Below, piece after piece: positions 10,063 to 19,030 of a stretch of DNA of 64,000 nt (its first letter is position 1; every line of letters starts with the position of its first letter). The stretch lies in NCBI GenBank assembly GCA_032821775.1, contig JAVLRN010000008.1:744001-808000 (forward strand), given 5' to 3'. Origin of the DNA: Sanguinoderma infundibulare (taxonomy: Eukaryota; Basidiomycota; Agaricomycetes; Polyporales; Polyporaceae). The position numbers were made by a program, and so were the translations under genes. The notes below the pieces were generated by a model. It was not told where the DNA came from, did not search any database, and saw only the letters and a program-made list of their open reading frames with translations.

Positions 10063-11621
10063 CTAATTTCGCCACCAACTTCCCTGGAAGCGCAGTTGCA
10101 CCCCTGTAACGTCTCGGATGCGCCTCAAGATTGTTGTAAGGGGCGTAACGAGTCCGTACGGCCCTCGTTCTGGCGCAGCATACAACATCGCCACTGGAAC
10201 CGCGATCGCGCCGCCTCCTACAACACTCTCTCGCGCCGAAGTTACGAGCGCACCTGCGTCACCCCTTGCCGCGAACCTGATGCTCTTCGCACCAGGCGCC
10301 GGGAAGACCACCCACTCGCGCGCGATGTATCCCCCGACGATCACGCTTGCGGGAGCTCCGTTCACGACTCCGTCGCGGTATGGTCCCAGGGGGCGCTCGA
10401 CGTTTGGGTCGCGGACGTGCATCGAGACCGACGCGCCGCGCTCGAGGGCGCCGGGGAGCGCGTGCATCGTGGCGGGGTTGTCGGTCGCTTTGCGTGCCAT
10501 GCGCATAAGCGTCCAGGAGAGCAGGTGCGTGTGTTCCTCCCCGGTGTTCCTTGATCGGTGTGAATGTGAGTGTGTTGGCGAGGGGGGGAGTTGGGATTGG
10601 GAGGCGTGTTTACTGTGGTCTGCGCCTACCACGATGCCACTCGCGATTAGTTACTATAATGCGAGGACGGGGCAAGGGACGTACTGCTGCAGGGACGGAT
10701 GAGCGCCTCCGCCGCGCATGCATGGCCGACGTCGTAATCTTGTGGGTGAGCGAGGGAGGCGGCTAACTGTTGGTACTCAGCTTCTTGCTGCTGTACTCGA
10801 CGCTGGATCGCCATCGCGGCGGCTCCAGGAATGGTTCTACGCAGCTCCGCGAGCATCCTCTCCCTCTCGCGTTGGAACACCCTGATCTCCTGCTCGACAA
10901 TGTTCGCTGCTGGGTTTGAGAGAGGGCGACCTAGATATTGAACCGCAGCTTGCGAGCTCCGGACACGCTTCTGGTGCCTCTCGCGCGGCTTCAGTCGCGA
11001 GTGCAGTGCGAAGCCCGCGTGAGGTACGACAGCCTGCCCAGCGGTCAGTCCAAATAACGCGTTGTCATCGTCCACCGAATGCAGATACGCCCCAAACGTC
11101 AGCGCGCGCTCCGTGTCCTGCGAGAACAGGGGGTCGCCTGGGTCTAGGCGTTCAGGCACGGTCACTTTGTCTGGAGTATACATGTCGAAGCTCGTCGCCG
11201 TCGTGAGGGGCTCGCCGATGTAGAGGTGGACGGGTACCGTGCTCTGCATCATGTGAACCATCTCGAGCACCTCGACGTTGAGCATCGTCGCGTGCAGCAC
11301 GACCCCCGCCGTTTTCCCCGTCTCGATGGCTTCGCGGTGCAAGCAGGGCACGATCGTCGCGCGGCAGCCGCTGATCTGCAGGAGCGAGTGCGCGATCTTG
11401 TTCAGCGCCATCTCGGCCGCGGGCAGTGCGGGGTGATTGGGACCGATTGCCTCGTACCGCACGCGGACGGCACGGTGGTTTGGGTTGTGGATGAACCTGG
11501 AGAAGCAGGGAAAGTGTGAAGGGGGCCGTTGGCATGAGAGGGGGAAAGGGACGGACCAGTTGTAGCCGAGTTCTATGAGCTCATCTTGGACATTGTTCGA
11601 GCGCATGCGCGAGGAATGCAT
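10063..11621 (-). CDS. Uncharacterised basidiomycete protein with trypsin-fold-like C terminus
   Basis: Exon 1 is 11621-11557 and is joined by a GT-AG intron to 11496, giving GYNWFIHNPNHRAVRVRYEAIGP. The long second exon contains MLNVEVLEMVHMMQSTVPVH, PLTTATSFDMYTPDKV and a charged helix with IPGAAAMAIQRRVQQQEAEY. It ends near 10650 (SHYSN). The protein resumes at 10515 with WTLMRMARKATDNPATMHAL, YIAREWVVFPAPGAKSIRFAARGDAGALV and a Gly-rich end at 10063. The last part looks like the second barrel of a PA-clan (trypsin-like) fold: GDAG sits where GDSG would be, so the usual catalytic Ser is Ala. I recognise the overall pattern from conserved basidiomycete hypothetical proteins. No canonical GT-AG pair joins 10650 to 10515, so either the gene is damaged there or the junction is unusual. 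An open frame also extends upstream of 11621 without an ATG, so the true start is uncertain. Confidence 0.6.
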
Positions 11622-12423
11622 TGCTTCGGGGTAGGAGGCAGACAGTGGGTGACGGACGAGGATGAGGACGGGTTGTCGAAGATGGTCAGACGGAAAAGCC
11701 GCCTGCTCACCGTCCTGCCCTTTGCTTTAGTATACACCAGGCCCAGTCATGGGAGGGTAGGAGCATTTAGCTATCGGAAGGCTGTCGGGTGCGGGCTCCG
11801 GATTAAGCTTGCGTATCATAATGAACTCAAATCATTGTCTCGCCAAGAATGGAGGAACCTGTCTCACGAAATTGCGGATCGACTGGCGATCTTCGCGCAT
11901 CAGGCGTTGAGTATCTCCTTCTCCCGATCTGTCCACGAAGGACTTAAGTACTCACTTCCCGAATTCATGGCGAGGTATCTTTCCCGCTTCGGCCGCCCGT
12001 GCGCGCGCGCGACGGTGACCGCAGGGTTCGCTGGTATTGTCTTCCAACACCGACGCGCGGCATACCGGATTGTCGGGATAGGCGTGGTGGGCTGGGGAGG
12101 TTCTCGGGGTGCATCGCCACTGAATCCTTATTGTTTTCCGCTGCCACCTGACCGCATGGACTCTCGGACCCGGTGGCTTGCAATGGTCCTTCGGTGAACC
12201 GTGGCGTGCCTCTGCATCGAATTCCCAAAGTCGTCTCCAAAATTAGACAGCGGGTAAGTCGCTGTGCAATCACCCGCGCCTCTCGGAGCCGTGATAGAGC
12301 CGTGCGTTCCTCCCATCCTACTTCCGTTACCCCATATGGTGTCCGGTGAAGATGCACAACTCAACTTGAAGTGACCTGCGGGAGCCGGGCAAGGTCATAC
12401 ATTAGTACGGATCTCTGTTAAAA
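11622..12423. other. Intergenic, no gene seen
   Basis: Contains only overlapping frames without recognisable motifs. It probably holds the 5' region of the trypsin-fold-like gene (an open frame without ATG reaches about 11710) and the 3' flank of the F-box relic. Confidence 0.4.
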
Positions 12424-13049
12424 TCATACAACATGCGGTATCAGCTCCCAACCTCTCCTTTCTTCGAGCAAGAAGTCCATTCGAGGATGTACACACGTTA
12501 CCACCGACGTGTCCAGGGCAGGCGCGATCAGGTGCCGCAGCGCGGGGCACCTTGGGAGGTTCCAACGCAGCTCGCGTAGGTTAGGCAGCAAGGGCCACCC
12601 ACGAGTATGCTGGTGGATCAAAGGCCAAGCCTCTGGGTCGACGATATTCACCGGCTCCCAAATGCCGCCGCCTCCCTTCGCACGTGGGGTCAGTTGTCCG
12701 AGGCGATTCATTAGTCGCGATGCGTCAAAGTCGGAGTACTCCCACAAAGACAGTCTGTATTCTCAGAGTTCCGTGACATACGATACGTATGCCTGCACGC
12801 GCAGCCACTCCTCCGGGTGCACCCCTTCAAAAGTCTGCCTACCATTAATGTGACGCTTGAACAAATATCCGCGAGTTTGCAGCCGCGAGCCGATTGTGCT
12901 AGCGCTGCCGTTCTGTCGGTTTCGGGGCCGTCAGAGGAGATACTCCACTTGCGGACATCAAAGCAGGAGAATATCTCGACAAGGACAGCGACGTTTTCCG
13001 GTAGTTTGTTGGTGACAGAGATGATGGTGGGTGAGGGACAGGGGGCTAG
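12424..13049 (-). pseudogene. F-box protein relic
   Basis: Agaricomycete F-box proteins are substrate adaptors of SCF ubiquitin ligases. Near 13040-12850 the minus strand reads NKLPENVAVLVEIFSCFD and then RTAALAQSARGCKLADI, the usual F-box pattern (LPxE, L/IxEIF, AxxCR). The middle is missing. The downstream part reads VHPEEWLRVQAYVSYVTEL, then TGA at 12765-12763 in the same frame, then EYRLSLWEYSDFDASRLMN and a leucine-rich stretch (LLPNLRELRWNLPRCPALRH) to 12424. The in-frame stop and the shortened body suggest a broken copy. A two-exon model skipping the stop cannot be excluded. Confidence 0.5.
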
Positions 13050-13182
13050 GGGGTTCCGCTAAGTTGATGCCACCCGTGCATGCTTTCGAGTGACGTTGTC
13101 ACATTGCGAGGACAGCCACTGTAATGAAGACATAGGAAACATCATACAACATGGCAGCATCGTGGTACAAGACCGTTGTGGT

Positions 13183-14651
13183 TCAGGGAAGGTTGGTGTC
13201 TCCATCGAAGATAACGTTGAGCCATGCCGCCAGGCGGTACCCCTGCTTCGCGAGCTGGAGATCGATCTGACAGGGAGCACCACGTACTCAGCAACGCAAA
13301 CGATAAAAGGCACAACAAGGCAACGTACGACCGGAACAGCCTTCGTGTAGTAGCTGCTCGTACAGAGGTCCTCGCCACTCGTGTAGGTGAATACAGTCGT
13401 CTGTAGTAGGAGGCTATCTTGTCAGCATGCAGTACTACCCACTCCACAGTAGACGGGCTACGGGCACTCACGCAATCGTAGGCGTTTGACTCCCTCGCCC
13501 ACTCGAGCGGGCACTCGAGGGGGGTGATGGTAGCCCGGCGCTCGAGCTCAGTGTCGTCGCCCTCCAAATCCACATGCATGAGAAGGCGGTTGACGTCGTC
13601 CTCGAGCGTGTGCGGTTTCTGGTAGAAGAAGCGCTTGGAGACGGGCTCGGTCGTGGAGGTGCAGCTCAACCAGTTGTCGGTGAGGGATTTGTACGAGCCA
13701 GTCTGATGGAGGCGAAATGTTGAGCTCACAGACAGGGAGGATGGGGAGATCGATCGACCTTGATCTTGGTGATTAGGTCTGCGGCGTAGGTCTGAACGGC
13801 GCCGTCGTGGTTGTCGTCGATGTTCTTTTCAACCATCCCGGTGTCTGTGCCGCGTTAGTAAACGCCGTCGACGACATGATGCATGTGGTGCACATACCCC
13901 AGGTCTGCGGGAATATGTTCGGTGATCAGCAGATAAAGGAAGTAGGGACAAAGTCCTCACAGCGTGCAAGTTAGTGCTCTTGCCAGAGCACGTTGCGTCG
14001 ATATCGTTACCGCCGACTTCGTAAGCCTCTACGTGGAGAGGTTGACCAATGTCGCCAAAGAACTAAGGGTAGTACAGAGGTGAGCACCACACAACACGAA
14101 AGAGGCGGGGTGGGTGTCGTACATGATCTACGCGAATGATCATCAGCGTGATTTGATACGACCCACGGACAGATGAATCTACCAAGGAATTTGAGAGCCT
14201 CTTGCCTCTGGGTGGCACTCAGAGACGTCTTCGCGAGACGCGTAGTGTAGTTGGCGATGGCGGTGAGGATGCAGTCGCCGTCGCCGCAGTCGCGGGCCTC
14301 CTCCACTGAGCATGAGTCTTGAAGCGGCGAATCCTCGGCATCGACGTAGTGGAGAGACGCAGACCAGGTGTAGCCCTTGGTGTACTTGATGCTGTCGGCC
14401 CACGGACCAGAGACGCCCAGTGACTCGTTGTAGTCCGAGCCAAGAGAGGACTTGACGAAAGCGAGCGCCTTTGGAGCGAGGAACTCTTGAGCGACGTAGC
14501 TGGTTCGGAAAGTGTCTGATAAGTGAGCGAGATGACGAGATGGTGAGATGTCATCAACTCACCCCACGGTCTGGTGTCCGAGGGTTCCCCAGGCGGCCGC
14601 GCTGTGGGCGCAGGCGGCAACGACGAAAAAACCGGTCAGGAGGGCGTACAT
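13183..14651 (-). CDS. S1/P1-type zinc-dependent nuclease, secreted
   Basis: Exons (minus): 14651-14563, 14499-14183, 14127-14123, 14062-13961, 13904-13898, 13844-13759, 13702-13472, 13400-13329, 13266-13183; 330 aa with consistent phases. S1/P1 nucleases cleave single-stranded DNA and RNA and act as 3'-nucleotidases using three zinc ions. A signal peptide (MYALLTGFFVVAACAHSAAA) precedes the mature N terminus WGTLGHQTV, whose Trp and His are zinc ligands. Further ligands are visible: Asp in GPWADS, His in SLHYVD, His and Asp in DHFFGD, His in QPLH, and His and Asp in NLHATWDTGM. The C terminus (DLQLAKQGYRLAAWLNVIFD) is typical of the family. Two exons are tiny: ATCAT (5 nt), which completes Asp and encodes a zinc-ligand His, and ACCTGGG (7 nt). 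Because every ligand is kept, the enzyme is probably active. Confidence 0.92.
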
Positions 14652-14741
14652 CTTGAGTGCGGTCTGTCGATCGTGCTGACAGACTCGCAGCTTGGACGTC
14701 TGGGGCGTTGAAGCACTGGAGAAGCCTCCTGCAAGTCTTGA

Positions 14742-14748
14742 TTTTATA
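14742..14748 (-). promoter_or_regulatory. TATA box of the S1/P1 nuclease gene
   Basis: TATAAAA on the minus strand, about 90 nt upstream of the nuclease ATG at 14651. Confidence 0.5.
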
Positions 14749-15599
14749 GCAATCAACATTCGAAGACGACCGCCCGAAGCATATGGTCCACATGGTGTAC
14801 CAGGCGAATCATCTTCAAGGGGATTTCAGACCATGCAGTGGTTGTCTTCTTCGCCGGATCCCATCACGCTGTCGGCATGCGCATGCGCAAGGCGGCCCCA
14901 CGTTCGATAAGCAACGTTGCACGCATTAAACAGTGGAGCTAGGTTGAGCTGTGTCTAGAACTTGAGACCTGATCAGCAGGACAAATGACATTTGTCTTCG
15001 GGGGTTTTAAGCAGCGAGGCATTTACTTACTCATCGATGGTGAACGCCCGGGAATATAGAATAATTGACATGCACGAGCATGAGCGCCAGAAGCCCGTCG
15101 ACCGAGAAGGCCATGGTAGAGTGGCTTGGGTATCCAAACCCTGCCTCGCCCTGCATACCACTGCCCGGATCGGTCACGTATCCATCGCGAGGCGGCGTTA
15201 TGCAGGGAAGGGCGGGTTTATCTATCTATCGTAAGACGCATGGATACTTGTTACCTGGCTGGCAATGTCTTGAAGGGCCCTGCGGGGTATCCATCCTCGA
15301 GGGCACTTTTGGTGCAGTGTTGCTTGGTGACCTTGAAGCACAGTCGTATCTAACGCACTCGTCGACGTAGAGGTTCAAGAGGACGGGAGAAATCTCGGCC
15401 GCGAGCGCACACTGCTGTGCCTGGCCCGGCCACACTGGAGGACAAATAAATGCAAACATACCAGTCTCGACGAAGCTCTAGGTTCTTCAACAGTCCCGAC
15501 AGTGCCGTATCGCAGATCGGTCTCTACTCAACGGCCAGGCAATATGGGGGGTTACGTACGTAAACTGTGTCTCGTGCAGAACTTATCGACTGATAGTGG
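14749..15599. other. Intergenic, no gene seen
   Basis: Several short frames on both strands but no recognisable motif or splice-supported reading. Confidence 0.4.
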
Positions 15600-16313
15600 C
15601 GTGGTCGTGGAACAGGCTTTCACCATGATCGATGCAATCTCGAGCCGGACTTTGACTCTCGTCTGTCGTGAAATTCTCCTCCGTCCTGACCATGGCCGCA
15701 CCGGTTTCACCTCCCTACCAGTGCATTCCTGGCCCTACCAGTGCATTCCTGGAAACATCGACATCGTACTTGAAGTCTTCGACTACTTTGACCGCCGTCT
15801 CTGGGATAACATTGGTGATGGTACTGAAGCCGAGAGGACGTCTGCTCTCTCCCGCCTAGCCCGTACCTGCAGCATCCCTGTACATGAAAACCGCCCGTGC
15901 TCGATCCGAAACCCCCGCTTCTTTCATCTCCGACCCTAACGAGTCCCTCAGTCTGCGGCGCTCTCCCGTACGTCTACCACTTCCTCGTCGCGCTGTATGC
16001 CCTAGCCCTGCAAAGACTCTCCGTCAAGTTCTACCGCAGCCTCTCGGGTCAGCGCGATGAGCGCTCCCCCCGGTCACGACCGCACATACGGTCCTGAGCG
16101 CAGTCCGGTTCAACGAGGTCGAGGAGGTCCCGTGCGACGCGGACGTCTCGCTCGTGTGCCGTAGCGAGCCTCGGTGCGCGCGAGGATGTGGAGGTGAGGT
16201 AAGGCGCGTCGCGCGTCCGAACTTGAAGCAGCTGGTACTGGCGTACGAGAGGGTGTCGCAAAGGCTCTCGACGTTCGACGCGCTCGTAGTGCGGGAACTT
16301 GGATGAGCTCATA
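15600..16313 (+). pseudogene. Degenerate F-box protein sequence
   Basis: Around 15742-15880 the plus strand reads IPGNIDIVLEVFDYFDRRLW and ERTSALSRLARTC, matching the F-box helix pattern (LEVFDYFD, then ALARTCR). The frame then breaks. A second in-frame stretch at about 16092-16313 (AVRFNEVEEV, RPNLKQLVLAYERVSQRLST) has the look of an F-box protein tail. No continuous gene can be built, and a perfect 20-bp tandem duplication interrupts the start. I call this a relic with low confidence in its extent. Confidence 0.35.
15713..15752. repeat. Perfect 20-bp tandem duplication
   Basis: CCCTACCAGTGCATTCCTGG occurs twice, back to back, at 15713-15732 and 15733-15752, immediately before the F-box-like stretch. 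Confidence 0.9.
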
Positions 16314-17150
16314 TTGTCCAGACGACGCGAGCGCGGCCGCGCCGTCGTTTCCGTGTGGGACGGGATGGACGGCTGCGAGAACGTGGAGCGTCCGCTGCGG
16401 CTGCTTCGCGTCGCGTATCACGCGTGTTAGTGCCACGCCGTGCTCCTCTGCACGGCGTCGCACTCAGGGGGGCGGATCTCGTTGCACAGCTAAGTGATTT
16501 CCTGGCAAGACCAAGGGAGAATCGAAGCAGTCTATGTGGTTTGTCTTCGGTGATCGCTGCTGCTTTACCCTTGGCTGCGACAGCGTTACGGGCCGCCGAC
16601 GTGTTGGTTTATACATCCCCTCCACCCAGAGACGTGAGTACATTCATAAGTGTCTGTGGCATAATGATAAGCTTCTTTTGTTATCCAAATGAAAACAGAC
16701 AACGACCGACAGTGGCACCGCAGCTGGAATCGATCCTTGCCAGCCGCGGCGATCGTCGGACCGCACTGGCGTATCTTCCAAGATCATTATGAAGCCGCAC
16801 ATTGAAAATAGCAACAGGTTGGTGAGTACTTGAGTAGTACTCTTGACATCGACGAACAATCTACGTTTACCGAGGCTTCTAGTTGAACCGGCCCTCACAT
16901 TGGAGCTCAATTGACTTGGTGGCTACTGACATCGTAGGAATCCTGCACGAGGCGGCCCCTCAACCAGGGGAAATTATTTGCGCAGTATCGCGAAAGCTCT
17001 ATCCCAACAAAGCATCCCTACCTGACGCTTCCCCGGCCAAGCGTTTCATCGTTTGGCCGTAGGCTTGGGCATGGGGCTGCCCTGCAAGCCTGGCCGCATG
17101 CGTTACGAAAGCCGATTCTATGCTCATGGCATCGTCCATGTACTGCGGTG
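16314..17150. other. Intergenic, no gene seen
   Basis: No frame with a recognisable domain. The region separates the F-box relic from the first copy of the 150-residue family. Confidence 0.4.
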
Positions 17151-17176
17151 AGTGGAGGAGGCCATGGAACGAACGC

Positions 17177-17182
17177 ATAAAA
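17177..17182 (+). promoter_or_regulatory. TATA-like box of copy 1
   Basis: ATAAAA followed by GAGG, about 100 nt before the ATG. The other two copies have TATAAA at the same distance in similar sequence context. Confidence 0.5.
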
Positions 17183-17278
17183 GAGGTGAGAGGGTTCTAA
17201 ATCTCCTTAGAGTTCGTATTTTGCACTCCCTTCTTGTACACGCCGCCATCCTCTGCAGTGTGCACTACCTCTCCATCC

Positions 17279-17740
17279 ATGACGCCCAAAAGGTTCACCA
17301 TCGCCGTCGGCCAGTACGAGATCAAGCCATTCAAGTACCCCCGACTCCACTGGTCCCTCGTCGTCTTCGCCGAAGGCCAGCGCAGCGCGCACCGCTACCA
17401 CGTCGTCGGAAACACGGACACGTTCGCGTTCGATCACAACAGCGTCAACGACCTCCTCTACCTCAGCACGCTCATGGGCGGCGTCAAGGTCGGCGAGATC
17501 GCGGCAGACGAGCTCCCGTGGCTTGCGGCGACGCTGAGCACGGTGCCGATCGTCAAGAACAACCCGAACTTCCACTGCCAGACGTGGACCGTCGAGGCGA
17601 TCCGGAAGATGGCGGAGCACCCGGGGCAGGTGAAGATTCGGCCGGGGGTTACGAAGGCATGGTTGATGGAGGAGATGAGGCGGCAGTGGGACCTGTGCGA
17701 GGAGGCCAACCCGCACTACTTCGAGGTCGCGATGCGCTGA
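17279..17740 (+). CDS. Small conserved basidiomycete protein, copy 1 (possibly DUF6914-like)
   Basis: Single exon, 153 aa (start MTPKRFTIAVGQYEI). Key segments are YPRLHWSLVVFAEGQ, HRYHVVGNTDTF, LMGGVKVGEI and FHCQTWTVEAIRKMAEHPG, with the ending ANPHYFEVAMR. The HW...Y-H-V and C-x-T-W-x-V-x-A-I-x-K pattern resembles small fungal proteins of unknown function that I associate with DUF6914, but I cannot confirm the family. Two close paralogues lie at 32635-33093 and 44192-44641. A TATA-like ATAAAA at 17177-17182 sits about 100 nt upstream, as in the other copies. The 3' flank, to about 18000, matches the flank of copy 3. Function unknown. Confidence 0.75.
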   Translation: MTPKRFTIAVGQYEIKPFKYPRLHWSLVVFAEGQRSAHRYHVVGNTDTFAFDHNSVNDLLYLSTLMGGVKVGEIAADELPWLAATLSTVPIVKNNPNFHCQTWTVEAIRKMAEHPGQVKIRPGVTKAWLMEEMRRQWDLCEEANPHYFEVAMR

Positions 17741-18117
17741 GGAGCCTCTGTCGGTGTGCTTAGCGCTGTGCGCTTGTCGATGGTTAACGTTTCCTGTCTC
17801 AGCCTGTCTGTATCTTTTGTGTCTCGTCTAGATGTGTCGTCTTGCCTAGAAGTATCGCGTCGCATTCCAGCTAGATCGCGGCGGTCACCAATATAGACTG
17901 TCCATATATATTCGCGGTTGTGAAAACTTTGAAACTTGCGTTTAACTTGATGTGATGCTTCGACTTAGGCTTACCGCAACACGCGGGCCCTTTGCCGGAA
18001 CAGGCACAGTGCGCGGTTATGGAATGGTTGGGGGGAGGGCTGTTACTTATATTATTAGAGGCTGATTTAAACGTAGGGCGGCATTTATAAAACGTGCTTT
18101 AACACCCGCTAAAAGTT

Positions 18118-18455
18118 ACTCACTCACCAACTCGTGTTCCCTGGTTGAATTGACGACTGAATACAACACCTTTCGACTAATCTCTCACGTGGGAGCGAGT
18201 CGTTGATCGTACGTAGCGGATGACCTATGCCAGCGGCAGCCTTCCCCTGTTATATGATGCGTATGACTGTGATAGGTGAGTATTACGCCCTATTATGCGG
18301 AAGAGATGGCTTACGTCTCCAGATAGTGTGGATGTATGTTGTATGCCATGGGTGTACGGACCTTGAACTGCCACATTGTGTGGCGCTTAGTACGACTTGC
18401 GGAGATCACCGAATTGTTTAGGGCAGGCTCCCAGGGGCTTCAAGCGCAGGCTTAA
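18118..18455 (+). repeat. Dispersed repeat element E, copy 1
   Basis: About 340 bp starting CACTCACCAACTCGTG and containing GAGATGGCTTACGTCTCCAG and GATCACCGAATTGTT. It matches 45240-45600 (plus) and 31690-32030 (minus) along its length with many substitutions. It has no coding potential. Here it lies downstream of the 150-residue gene, in opposite orientation relative to that gene compared with the other two copies. Confidence 0.7.
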
Positions 18456-18887
18456 ACTGGCCCGAACACAACATTTTCTCTTCCTATTACTCTTCCATGA
18501 CCAACTCGGACAGAGTTCATCTGGCTCCGAGTCGTGTAGCTATGGTAGGAATTCCATCCACCTCGGACATGGAACGCTGGTGAGTCGGGCGTTGACTTTT
18601 AGTGCACGGTGCCGCACGACTAAATCGTCCCTGTTAGTTGTGAACATTTATTTCTGTGGGGACTTGCACAGCGATGCAATTAGTAGAGGACGTCTGGTGA
18701 GGATGAATGAAACAGACTATGTCCAGCACTTGAGCTTGAGACTGAGAGAACGATCGGGACTAAGGAAACTTTTGGCGCCCAACATACCGTTAAGCAACAT
18801 TCGGGTTGGCCCGTCCCACTTCTCTCCGTTGCCTATCCTCCTCCTTCCTCGCACCAACCATATACACACCAGTACCCAGATTACCTC
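18456..18887. other. Intergenic upstream of GATase-like/TPR/CCCH gene 1
   Basis: No gene seen; ends at the TATA box of the next gene. Confidence 0.4.
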
Positions 18888-18894
18888 TATATAA
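18888..18894 (+). promoter_or_regulatory. TATA box of GATase-like/TPR/CCCH gene 1
   Basis: TATATAA about 137 nt upstream of the ATG at 19031, in a pyrimidine-rich context. Confidence 0.5.
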
Positions 18895-19030
18895 CCCATT
18901 ATCGACTGCAAAGGCAGAGCTCTGGACCCGGAGCCGATGGCGTCAGGTTTTTCGGACATTTTCAATTTGGACGGTGCGCAGGGAGCCAGTAACAGAATCT
19001 GCGTGCTACGCTCACGGGTATCAATTAGCC

